This document shows positions 47,105 through 56,971 of a DNA stretch of 64,000 nt, one piece after another. A model generated the notes under the pieces. It had not been told where the DNA came from, ran no database searches, and saw only the letters and a list, made by a program, of their open reading frames with translations. Position numbers and translations under genes: made by a program. Location: positions 10,106,001 to 10,170,000 of the forward strand of contig OZ234494.1 of assembly GCA_965153455.1 (NCBI GenBank). Direction: 5' to 3'. Each line of letters starts with the position of its first letter. Positions within the stretch are counted from its first letter, which is position 1. Origin of the DNA: Sphagnum compactum. Lineage: Eukaryota > Bryophyta > Sphagnopsida > Sphagnales.

Positions 47105-47880
47105 TTTGAAGTGGTTAGGACTCCTTCCATGGTTCCTACTCCGCCTATTGAGCCAACAGTGGGGCCAACAGCATCGACATCACATGTAGTGGACATTGAT
47201 GTATCATCGAGTGCATTGTCGCGGATGGTGACTTCAGTGTTGGGATCCCCAACATTTTCGGCTAATGATTTGATGGCGTCAGGAGTTGACTTAACTCGTG
47301 TATTTCGACTAGCAGCCACATTGTGTGAACCTGGGAGTGTTGTTGCTACAAGTGCCGAGGTGTGTGAGGGTGTTGATGTGGGGCAACTTGTGGCAGGGGA
47401 TGTTGTTGTGGAGCAATTCGTGGTATCAGGTGTGGATAGTCCTTGGCAGGCAGCGGCGATTAAGATGGATGCATTACAAGCTCGACCAGCCATCGATCGT
47501 GAGAGGCTTACACCTAGTGTATGTATGTTGGATAATCGGAGTGGTATTTTCTAGTTGGTGAGTCCTACGGGCCAGGTGTATAGACCAGATCGGGTTTTGT
47601 TGGATTCTGGTGCCCAACCCTTGATGTTGGGGAAGGCAGCATGTATTGGTTTGGGTATTCGGAGGTCAGAGCTTGAGCCGTGCCCATTCCAAATTCAGAC
47701 ATCACTTGGTGGAACCAGTGATAGGTCTAACTTCATGACACGTGAGAGATTGTTGGTGCAAATGAAACCGAATCATGTGACAGATAGCTCTAGGTTGGGA
47801 GTGACTGTTATTGTTACAGCAGCTGAGTCGTATGATGTACTAGTTGGAGGTGTCGTGTTGTATCCGATGGGTTTCTAGAT
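47105..47880 (+). pseudogene. gag end and retropepsin-type protease
   Basis: After the solo LTR the frame resumes with a Ser/Thr/Val/Pro-rich linker, then the aspartic protease core VLLDSGAQPLMLG, with the catalytic Asp-Ser-Gly at 47603-47611. An SYDVLVGGVVLYP segment near 47835-47870 takes the place of the second conserved strand. TAG stops at 47552-47554 and 47876-47878 break an otherwise continuous frame. The enzyme would mature the polyprotein; this copy is dead. Confidence 0.7.
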
Positions 47881-48325
47881 GGATTATTGGACAGAGACAA
47901 CGACTTATCGACCTGGTTGGCAGTCTGGGGATGGACGGATGAGCCACGTGCCTGTGAGATTTATTTCTGGGGTTCGACCAGGAGGGTCTCCCCCAGAGGT
48001 GTTCGCATCAGTTGCTGGTTTTAGTGGAATGGTCACTTGGCCAGGTGACTTGTTGGAGGGCAACATTTCAGCCATTGACACTTCGGTCTACGAGGATATA
48101 GAGGAGGTTTCTAGCTTTGTTGCAGCAGTGTCCTCCTCATTGGATGTTCCACTTTGGCGTTTGAGTGGGGTGTTACGGCAGGATGCCGATTGTTTGGTAT
48201 CACAGGCTTGGCGTGAGGCTTTTGTGCCTGTGGAGGAGGAGGAGGTTCCACAACGGACTCCTATTTTTCGTCCTGTTGGGTTGTCTCCATTGGATACTAC
48301 ACCCATTGCGTGGGAATATCCTTCC
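47881..48325 (+). pseudogene. Linker of unknown fold between protease and methyltransferase
   Basis: About 150 residues continue in frame from the protease (MDYWTETTTYRPGW at the start, AWREAFVPVEEEEVPQRTP near the end). I recognise no domain. It may be an extended N-terminal part of the methyltransferase or a spacer released by the protease. In copy B the corresponding stretch seems about 280 bases shorter. Confidence 0.5.
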
Positions 48326-49265
48326 GAAGGTATTTGCGTGTTGGATCTATTTGGTGGGATCAGCACTGGTTTGGCAGCAGTGCTTCAAGTGGGTATTCTA
48401 GTTTGGAAGTACTTTTACGTGGAGAAAGATGAGACCGCGAGGAGGGTTTCATCGCTCCATCTTGCATTATTGATGCGGCGATATCCTGAGTTGTTGCCGA
48501 GGTCGGCTATTTGAGGATATCAGCGAGCTTTGCCATCAAACATTGCATTGTTTGGGGCGCAAGACTTTGCGAGAGTTGGTCCTATTAATTTGGTGATTGC
48601 TGGATGGCCATGCCAGGGTCATATTTGGGCTGGTCGTGGTGAGGGATTACGTGACCCTCTCGTATGTTTTGGGAGATGTTGCGGGTGTTACATCATCTTC
48701 AAACACATCAGGCACGTGTTCCCGCGTACATTCTGGAGAATGTACCTTTGTTGGGTGATTCTAGGTCTCATGTGATGGCAAGTGTACACCAAATCTGGTC
48801 TTGGATTGGACCAACGGTTTTATTGGATGCAACGAGGGTTGGCTCACGTGCTCATCGTCCCCGATTGTGGTGGACGAACTTGTTGTCGAGGGAGGTGTTG
48901 AAACGGGCATATGAGACAGTACCACGATCTTCTCAACTCATAGTGGATAGTATCTTAGATATTGGGCGATGTTCTCAGGTGGTGAAAGTTGTTGATAGGT
49001 CACCCATGGCAGTGGTGAATTGAGTGGGACAGCCTAGGATGGCGTTACCCACATTTGTCAATTTTCCAGCATCACATGCCTATAGAGAGGGTGGTCCTGG
49101 GCTTGTATGGGATAGTTCTTTGCAGTAATTGGTGGAGCCCAACGTCAATGAGAGAGAGTGTGCAATGGGTTTCTTACAGGAGTGACATTTGTCCCTTTTA
49201 TTTCCGAGGCTTCACGTCAACACGTGTTGGGTCAAGCTATGGACCTGAATTGTTTGACTTGGATT
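48326..49265 (+). pseudogene. C5 cytosine DNA methyltransferase domain in gypsy pol
   Basis: Motifs appear in the classic order. Motif I is VLDLFGGISTGLAAVLQVG (Asp at 48343) and binds S-adenosylmethionine. The acidic YVEKDE follows. INLVIAGWPCQGH carries the catalytic Cys at 48611-48613 (motif IV). AYILENVPLLG is motif VI (ENV at 48736-48744). HRPRLWWTNL is motif VIII (48853-48882). ERECAMGF (about 49153) and HVLGQAMDLNCLTWIVS (about 49221-49270) match motifs IX-X. DLFGG-ITGL and the unpermuted order resemble DNMT3, not plant DRM, whose motifs are permuted; PCQ instead of PCN is more like DNMT1/CMT or bacterial enzymes. Stops at 48512, 49021 and 49126 and frameshifts near 48662 and 49175 inactivate it. 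Known enzymes methylate cytosine C5; that this family did so is inferred. Confidence 0.85.
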
Positions 49266-49660
49266 GTTAGCCTTGGTATGGCTGAGCAGCGTCGGCTCAG
49301 AGCCACATTTGTAGTAGTTACACCTCTTGTGAGCTCGCTGTCCACCGTGACGGTAGAAGCATCGACTGGGGGCGAGAAAAGTTGTACATTTCATCCTTGG
49401 AGTACATGGGATGTGTTGGGAGAGCATGTGAAGGTTGTGGCCCATGCTGTTGGAGGAGTTTGTTGCTCCATTGGTGTTCCATTGGGTGACTTGGAGGAGT
49501 GTGTGGCTTTTCCCAAGGTTTTTGCATAGCAACCCATGGCGTCGTCCTCTTCCTCTAGTGTGTCTATCGAGGAGACTTGGGAGCCTTTGATGGGGCCCAA
49601 GCTAATAGGAGGAGAAAGGCGACGGTTGATGCAATTCCTAAGAGCTTACAGGAGTTGTTT
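49266..49660 (+). pseudogene. Spacer between methyltransferase and reverse transcriptase
   Basis: Continues in frame from motif X through a Val/Ser/Thr-rich stretch and VVAHAVGGVCCSIGVPLG. It then passes a TAG (49527-49529), a Ser-rich run and SIEETWEPLMGPKL before the reverse transcriptase palm. The domain is not recognised; it may include a target-recognition tail of the methyltransferase. Confidence 0.45.
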
Positions 49661-50560
49661 TGCCTTTAGTATGAAGGAGTTGGGTGCTTTGATTGGACTT
49701 GGTATACGGATTGAGTTGGCTAGTGACACGCCAATCTTCCGTTGTCCTTATAGATATAGTGATATGGAGAGGGACCTGATTCGGAGTCAGACGTTGGATC
49801 TATTAGAGGCTAGATTAGTGGAGTTGTCGCATGGTGAGTATGCATCAGCCACTGTCATGCCTGCCAAAAAGGATGTACATGGCAACTATTCAGATAGGCG
49901 GATGTGTGGAGACTACCGTCCTATCAATTGGCAGACTAAGTTCGATAAGTATGCCATGCCTACACCTGAAAAGATCTTGATGTGTGGGACATGCGAAGGT
50001 TTTTAGTACACTTGATCTTCGAGCAGGGTACCATCAGTTGCCGATTTGAGAGGAGGACAACGCCAAGACCGCATTTTGGGGCATCAACTCTCACGGCAAG
50101 GATTGTTTGTATCAGTGGAAGTTCTTACCCTTTGGGTTGAAGAACGCGCCTGCCGAGTTTCAACGTGTGATGGATAGGATCTTAGCAGGGTTGGATTTTG
50201 TCCGGTGTTATATCGATGATATTGTGGTATATAGTGATATCGTGGAAGAGCACCAAATTCATCTACAAATTGTGTTTGAGCGGTTGAAGGCTCATGGTCT
50301 TCGTTTACATCCTGGGAAGTGTAAGTTTTTCCAGGAGAGTGTGGAGTATCTGGGTCATGTGATCTACACAGGTGGTTTGGGAATGCAACAAGCCAAGGTG
50401 GAGGCTATTGCACGTATTCCGCGTCCCACGGATGTGAGTAGGGTTCGTGCTTTCATGGGATTGACGAACTACTATCGCAGGTATGTCAAAGGCTTTAGTG
50501 CGATGGCAAAGCCTTTGAACATGTTGAAGTTGGATCAGGAGTGGCAGTGGGGTGATGAGC
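49661..50560 (+). pseudogene. Reverse transcriptase
   Basis: Collinear gypsy reverse transcriptase motifs: ATVMPAKKD and CGDYRPIN (about 49848-49929), STLDLRAGYHQLPI (about 50005-50046), KFLPFGLKNAPAEFQRVMD (50119-50175), the active site YIDD (50209-50220), HPGKCKFF and VEYLGHVI (about 50310-50364), then RAFMGLTNYYRRYVKGF. A frameshift sits in a T-run near 50000. A TGA at 50047-50049 replaces the Arg expected in the conserved QLPIREED block. The catalytic aspartates survive, but the frame is broken. Confidence 0.9.
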
Positions 50561-51115
50561 AGGAGCGAGCTTTTGTGGAGCTCAAGACTAGGTTAGTTGC
50601 AGCTCCCATCTTGAGGAGACCTATTAAGGGGCGTCCATTCCAGCTACACATTGATTGGAGTATGTTGGGACTTGGAGCGGTGTTGACACAGTGTGATGAT
50701 GAAGGGAAGGAGTTTGTGGTGGCCTATGCGAGTCGTTCGAACAATGCAGTGGAGTCACGCTATAGTTCTTACGAGGGAGAGTGTTTGGCAGCGGTGTGGG
50801 CTGTTGCACACTTCAGGTGTTACTTGTTTGGCACACAGTTTACCCTTGTCACTGATCACTAGCCGCTCAAGTGGTTGATGGAGTTCGATAAATTTACAGG
50901 AAAGCTTGCACGGTGGGCTCTCATCTTACAGGAGTATGACTTCCAGGTGGTGCATAAACCTGGAGTTACAAACCTCGATGCCAATGGATTGAATCGAAAC
51001 CCATGCACTAGCCAAGAGGATAATACTGGACTAGATGGCATGGCGAGGTTGATGAGGAGATGGTGCCAGGTTGGCATGCATCGGCCTTTTTGTGCTTGTT
51101 GGGTGTGGACTCTAG
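50561..51115 (+). pseudogene. RNase H domain
   Basis: RNase H follows the reverse transcriptase directly. The first catalytic Asp lies in FQLHIDWSMLGLGAVL (50653-50655), the Glu in SSYEGECLAAVWAVAHF, and the next Asp in TLVTDH. A TAG at 50860-50862 falls where the strongly conserved TDHQPLKWL has Gln. The tail runs RWALILQEYDF, then HKPGVTN, typical of Ty3/gypsy. It removes the RNA strand during cDNA synthesis. Confidence 0.88.
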
Positions 51116-52500
51116 TATGGAGGGCCACGTGACATCTTACTCTAGTCAAAGGGTAGATGGCCAGTCTTCAGATCCTGAGGTTGGGGATGGTAGCATCGGT
51201 CACCATGATGTTCATGATGATACATTAGTGTTGGAGTTTTTACGAACCAGTATGGTGTCAGGCATGGTGAGTGCTAAGGAAAGAGACCGTGTTCTCCAAC
51301 GAGCTAAGAGGTATCGGTTGGAGGGGACACATATACTCCGAGTGTGGGAGGATGGTAAGGTACGGATTGTACCACATCCAGACCAGAGAAGGCGTATTGT
51401 GCGGCATGCCCATGAGGAGTTGGGTCATTTTGGAGTAAAGCGGACATATAGTTTACTCCTAGGTCAGTATTGGTGGCGTGGTATACACACCGATGTGCAA
51501 TGATTAGTGTCACATTGCATGGTTTGTGATAGGGTGAGGGCATCGTTCAATACCCCTACACCACAGTTACACCCCTTGCCTATTATGGGGTTGGGTTATC
51601 GCTGGAGTTTGGACTTTGCGGGACCATTACCATTGACGGTATGGCACAACAAATATGTGTTGGTGATGGTGGAGCACTTCTTTAAGTGGATTGAATTGGT
51701 GCCATCCCCTGACAAATCCAGCGAGGGAGTAGCGTATGCATTCCTTAATAGGGTGTTTAGTCATTTTGGTGCACCAGCTGAAGTGTTGACCGATCAAGGT
51801 ACGGAGTTTCAGGGTGAGTTTCAGGTCTTGTGTGACAAGGCGTTGATTGATCACCGAACCACGTCTCGAGATCATCCAGAGGCAGATGGTTTAGCTGAGC
51901 GTGTGGTACAAACGGTGAAGAGGGCATTGCGCAAATATGGCTTACAGAAAGGCCACCTAGGGGATTGGGATATTCAGTCACCATGGTTGGCCATGGGATA
52001 TCGATTCAGTCGTCAGGCATCCTTGGCTTCCTTCTCACCTTATTTTCTATTGTACGGCCCAGATCTAGACTTGCCAACAACGATTCGTCGTGAGTCTAGT
52101 GAGGTGGTGAACCTTGATGACCCGGAGATGTGGTTGAGGGTGTGTTCTCAACGTGAGCTCTTTCGAAGAGTTATGCCAGTAGCGTTTGAAAACCTTGCCA
52201 TTGTTCAACACAGGGATACATTGCGATATGCGATTATCCGGGGTGGAGGTTATCGACCATTGATTCGTAGGTTCCATGTGGGGGACTATGTCTATTTGCA
52301 GCAGACTGCACCAACGACATTGGATGTAATGGCAGGCCGCACTATCTTACGAGTGGGAGAGGTGTTAGCTTCTGGAGTTCTCATGTTGGAGGGTCGTGAT
52401 GGTGTTGTTTGGAAGGACCATGTGCGTAATTATGCGCCATGTCACCTCCCAAATGTGGATGGTATAGTTGACCCAAGTTTGGCAATGGTACGGGCCGGCT
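51116..52500 (+). pseudogene. Integrase (zinc-binding, DDE core and C-terminal DNA-binding region)
   Basis: A frameshift near 51110 precedes the domain. The zinc-binding part has HEELGHFG (His at 51411 and 51426) and C-MV-C (51516-51527), with a TGA at 51501-51503 between them. The DDE core is complete: Asp in WSLDFAGP (51612), Asp in LTDQGTEF (51792) and Glu in ADGLAERVV (51897). The C-terminal region includes FHVGDYVYLQQ and KDHVRNYAP, the usual GPF-like fold. No chromodomain is present. From 51507 to 52655 the frame is open for 382 codons, the best-preserved part of the element. Confidence 0.9.
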
Positions 52501-52655
52501 TGAGGTGTATGTTATGTGGGTCTAAAGGTGGAGCAGCCCATATGTTGGTGTGTGATAAATGTTCTAGGGGTTGGCACATGGCGTGCATGACTCCACCTAT
52601 GGATGTTGTTCCCGTTGGACGGTGGATTTGTCCTCGTTGTACTTTGGAGGGGTAG
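52501..52655 (+). pseudogene. PHD finger fused to the integrase C-terminus
   Basis: In the integrase frame, the last 50 residues have the C4-H-C3 zinc pattern of a PHD finger: CMLC, then CDKC, GWHMAC with His, and a final WICPRC (52506-52640), followed by the stop TAG at 52653-52655. PHD fingers commonly read the methylated or unmodified histone H3 tail. At an integrase end it occupies the place of the chromodomain in chromoviruses and may steer integration. Copy C keeps its GWH-C half. The domain itself is intact in sequence, although the polyprotein is not. Confidence 0.85.
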
Positions 52656-52809
52656 ATGACTTGATCTTCACATGGTATGGATTGCAGATGGGCGACTAAC
52701 GATGGGGCAACATAGCACCCGGCCTTTTGATTTGTGCACCCGCGAAGGTGTATAGCATGTAGAAGATGTATAAGGCTACCTGGAAGTTAGAGGGACCTAA
52801 CCACCAGCT

Positions 52810-52820
52810 AGGGGGGCGAG
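52810..52820 (+). other. Polypurine tract candidate
   Basis: AGGGGGGCGAG lies 108 bases upstream of the TGTCATGACC repeat. Plus-strand synthesis in LTR elements starts at such a tract immediately next to the LTR, so the distance is unusual and suggests that the LTR really begins at about 52822. Confidence 0.6.
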
Positions 52821-52927
52821 TTGTGGTACACATGTATTTGTGTATGTTCTCGTCCATGTTATGTGTTTGTGTGTGTATGTGAGTATGGTATGTCAGCGAT
52901 GTATGTTGTATGTATTCACACGACAGC
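52820..52927 (+). repeat. Direct repeat X, first copy
   Basis: 'gttgtggtacacatgtatttgtg...cacgacagc', 108 bases, sits between the purine tract and the right terminal repeat. It occurs again, with an 8-base insertion, at 53267-53382. It is absent beside the left terminal repeat. Confidence 0.85.
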
Positions 52928-53266
52928 TGTCATGACCATATGTGTGTTAGCTATAACATATTGTGTGTTATGGTAGCGAACAGTGCCTACTTAGGGTTTC
53001 TAGGTTTAGGGTTAGAGGAGAGTGGCTCTTCTAGTAGGACCCACCCTCATGTTGTGAGTGGGGGTATAAAGTGTGTGAGAGGGCTCAAAAAACATAGTTC
53101 TTTGAATTGAGCTTAGAGCGTTGGGAGTAGTTGGAGTTAGTGGAGCTTCGAGCTATGGTGTCCCGTTAGCATCGGCCTAGATTCTCTGAGTGGAGTGGGC
53201 TTGGCTTGACTGTATGTGTTTGCATCACGAGTTTTATGATAGTAGATCTTTCTTGTGACATTTTCA
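52928..53266 (+). repeat. Right LTR (or its central part)
   Basis: 339 bases, TG...CA, matching 43399-43719. It carries an extra stretch of about 20 bases (aaaaaacatagttctttgaa) after 'agggctc'. The TATA box GGGGTATAAAGTGTG is at about 53064. Nearly all other differences are transitions. Confidence 0.82.
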
Positions 53267-53382
53267 GTTGTGGTACACATGTATTTGTGTATGCTCTCGT
53301 CCATGTTATGTGTTTGTGTGTGTATGTGAGTATGGTATGTCAGTGATGTATGTTGTATGACGATATGTATTCGCACGACAGC
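53267..53382 (+). repeat. Direct repeat X, second copy
   Basis: 116-base repeat of 52820-52927 directly following the right terminal repeat. The unit therefore reads X-LTR-X on the right side only. Confidence 0.85.
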
Positions 53383-56300
53383 TTAACCTAACCTTAATTC
53401 TAAAGCACCTACACCCATTAAGAACATTCCACATGTTCAAACAAAAGTGGGATTCATTATGAACATAACAATTATGGTCTATTGGCCATCAACCTAATTC
53501 CACCATCACAATAATCAATGGAACACTTTGGTGATCAAATCCAGGAATGTCCACAATAGTCCCAAAATAGATTACAACCTAACCCTTCCCACTAATTCCC
53601 AACCTTGTTTTTGCATTCTTAAGGTTTTGTGCTTTAATGAAGAAAATGCACAAGTTGAACTTGTTTGGTTAACCCAAATGTGGTATTGTTTGGGTTCACA
53701 CATTTGTTACAAGATTACAAGGTATATAACACAAGATTTAAAACTTGGGTCCCACACACTCATTATAGAATTACAAGTGCCAACTAAACCATATGTTCCC
53801 CACACCTATACCTTCACAAATGTGTCAACAAACAAGGTGGAAAATAGATGTTCCCCAATTATAACACACAAGTGGGAATGAAATTTTTCATACCTCATGA
53901 ATTCTTAGTTTTGTAATTCATGTTTGAAAATTACAACAAAACACTTAAATAGAACATCAAAAGTCAACAACATGACATTCCATGGGTGTTAATGATGCAA
54001 CATTCTACCACTTGTGGGTTACAATTATTGATGTTTATTGACATCAACATTAAATTGCCCAAAAACTGGTTTCACATACACCATTGCCCCATGTTAGTGA
54101 AAAAACCCTTAGAAATTTTCCTATTTGAATGGGCTAAACCTCCCACATGTGTAGGATGGCCTACAAATAGAAACTTGGGCATGAATTCAAAACTTGTTGA
54201 CATGATGTGGTTCACATTCAAATACAATAACACATTGTTGTGTGTTATATGCTATTGGCCCACTTGAATGAAAATTTGAATTGAACAATGGCACACCTTT
54301 TTTAAGTCTAAAATCCAATTTTCAAAATTAAAAATTGAAATTTAATTCAATTTCCAAAGACCAAATCTATTTTAAAATCAACGTTTTTCATACCTTAAGA
54401 ATAATCATTATGAAATCACCTCCATAAAACCTTCGTCATTGAAGGTTTTCCAACAATATGAAGAACATGCCTCAATCTATTTAAATTTTTTAATTTCAAT
54501 ATATCGAATTTTCAATGAAAACATTGTTCAATATTCAATATTCCTATATTATAGGTCTAAACAGTATGCAACCATATTGGTGCACCTCTCCTCATTGAGG
54601 GCTTTTCAGTTGGTATCAAGAGTGAGATGGGGGCTACCGTGGTTTGGGAAATTTCAATGTGACAAAAAAAGAAAAAACAAACAAACAAACAAACAACCGT
54701 CCTTGATAAATAGATGCCAAATTTTCACATGATCATGTAAGTGAGAAAAAAATCAAGCTTCTAAATCATTAAGATGGGGCATTAATGTTTGTGTGTGTAA
54801 CCTATAGACACACTTCATTCTTATTTTTATGAAAAGACAAATGTTTTTGGGAATGCACCTTTTCATATATGAGTTATGAAGTAAAACTTTGGGATATGAA
54901 TAATGTCGCCCTTAGGATATATAGTGATGTTCCTGGATTGCACAAGAACATAAGGGGGGCATCACTATTTATTTATCATTGAAAAAAAATGAAATTGTTT
55001 CAATTGTTGCTAAAAGGAGTTTAGGAATCTAACATCCAAAATCTCTTACCTATGAGTGATGTTTCACATTTTTCTATCAAACATTACATTATTTTTAAAG
55101 TGAAATTATGCAATTTCAAATATAATTTTTCAAAATTTCATCATATGAAGAATAACTTTGCAAAGTACACTTTTTGTTATGTATTTGTAATAATAACCCA
55201 ATGGTTTGGACAATAAATAGTTTTTCACAAGTTGGGAGTTCAATTTTCAATAATTTTGACAAAGAATAATATCTATTTTGTCCAACTAGACCTTTTATGA
55301 ATTATTTTGTGCCAAACATTAATTGTAGTTACAATAGCCCACCTAATTGTGCACTCACCCAATGTAAACTTTTTTTATGCAATGATTTTTCAAATCATGG
55401 TGTTGTTGGGAAAATATATTAGGTGCACATTTTGGATACATGTTGCCACCCTTCATTCTTGAGTAGAATTGTTACACCATTTTTTACCTAACCTTTTACA
55501 ATGCATTTTGATTGAATAATATAGACTTAAATGGTTTTACATTTACATGTCCCGTACTAAACACTTACACTTATACTTACATGGATGTAGATGGCCCTTG
55601 TACACTTCCATGGAGTGCAAGTCCTAAACCATATACACACACAACATTGAAAACTACATCTATGAATGAAAAGAACATCATCCACATTTAACTATCTATA
55701 GAGGTGGCTAAATTGCAATGGCCATGCCAACTGTATCTTGAGAGTGTCCAAATTTTGGAAGCTTATATGTTGGGAATGTCCAAAGTGTTGAACCATTTTT
55801 TTTGTGATGGGAAAATCAACAAGGCCCGTCACAAAAAAAAAAGAGAAAAAAGCGAAGGCATGCACAACTAATCAAGAGAAACCAAAAGGTATCACTAATA
55901 CCATATTGGGACCCCACATTCAACCTTGCAGTTCTGTAATGTGTGATTTTGGGAGATGAAATGGAGTCTTTTGAACAATTATTCAAATTGAATTTATTGG
56001 ATTCAGCAAGTGACCTATTTCCAAACGCTTCCAAACTATCCTCTTCAATGAATTATGTGACTCAGCACCCACCACTGAAAACTTGTTATATTCCACGTTG
56101 GTAACCTATCTTGCAAACCCTCTCGCTTCCACCTCACACTACCAAGGTAATTACTTCTATAAGTGGGTAAGTATCCGAGGTAAGTGAGTCCCAAATGCAA
56201 ATGAGTACTATGGAGATAGGTAAGTAAGTAGGCAAGGCACATGGTGGCGACTAGGTACATAGATACTAGATCCATGGGGATGGTAAGGGCATAGGTAACC

Positions 56301-56960
56301 ACCGTGGTCCCTGGGCCATGAAGACAATGAAAAAGTGTTTCCTGTCCATGGACCTTCCAAGCTGCATGGTGCACTGTTGGGTGCTGGTTTGAAAGGGGGG
56401 GAGAGACAAAGGAGTGAAGTTCAGAATCTGAGTTTTTGATGATTGTTCTCTCAATAAAATTTGGCTTCAGATTATACTTGTTATAAAATGACATTTTTTT
56501 GTGTGTTGAATATGGTGCGCCAGATTTTCCAGGTTCTGAAATAATTTTTCATCCACTTGGGAGGCTGTAAGGGTACTGACAAGTATTATATAGTCAGGCC
56601 ACCCAATTCTGTTAGATACTCAACCAGTTGGATGGTAGGGATAAGGGGGGGCTGAGGGGCACTCATTGTAAACCTAGTAAGATGCGCTACGGTACATATT
56701 TCCTGACTTCTTCCAAATCTCAGGGGGCCGGGGGGGGGGGGGGGGGGGAAACTCTGAAAGAAAAAGTGGCAGGAATAATTAAGTATGGGCCCCAAGTTTG
56801 AAGCATGTAAAGTAAGCCCTACAAGCCTCAGTTCGGGAGGTAGGTAGGTAAGTACACTGTTTTTAAGGTACACAAAAGACTCACGTGTGATGACTCGTGA
56901 GGGAGATTGAAAAAGGTCATTAACTTGTAGTGAGCTACTGAAGAAGATGCCGCAAGAGAG
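53383..56960. other. AT-rich intergenic DNA, nothing recognised
   Basis: Frames at 53528-54267 and 54439-54732 are unmatched and probably chance. The segment starts 'ttaacctaaccttaattctaaagca', which resembles the flank left of the element ('gtccaaaccttaattcctaagca', about 43358). An AAAC microsatellite lies at about 54676-54696 and a run of 19 G at 56730-56748. Confidence 0.45.
56730..56748 (+). repeat. Run of 19 G
   Basis: Uninterrupted G-run preceded by 'cagggggcc'. It is a simple repeat able to form G-quadruplexes and a likely place for sequencing error. Confidence 0.85.
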
Positions 56961-56971
56961 ATGGTGTGTGT

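Larger units (their letters stand above)
43399..53266 (+). mobile_element. Ty3/gypsy retrotransposon carrying a DNA methyltransferase (copy A)
   Basis: A 9.9-kb element bounded by direct repeats that start TGTCATGACC and end GACATTTTCA. Between them lie, in order, a 1.1-kb leader, gag with zinc knuckles, protease, C5 DNA methyltransferase, reverse transcriptase, RNase H, integrase and PHD finger, then the purine tract AGGGGGGCGAG (52810-52820). The order protease-RT-RNase H-integrase is Ty3/gypsy. At least eleven in-frame stops and several frameshifts break it, and a solo LTR interrupts gag. The two terminal repeats differ by roughly 21 substitutions over 320 bases (my hand count) plus one insertion of about 20 bases. 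No 5-bp target duplication is apparent (GGCTT versus GTTGT). Copies B and C are older relatives. Confidence 0.88.

Noticed and set aside
48326-49265. A host DRM or CMT gene rather than retroelement cargo
   Set aside because: Motif order is not permuted as in DRM, no chromodomain interrupts it as in CMT, and the frame joins the protease side to the reverse transcriptase side. A second copy in the same position supports retroelement cargo.
53528-54267. Frames of 93-117 codons right of the gypsy element
   Set aside because: AT-rich, no motif and no splice support; not distinguishable from chance.
54676-54696. AAAC repeat as a possible LINE or SINE tail
   Set aside because: No recognisable element body upstream, so it is treated as a microsatellite.
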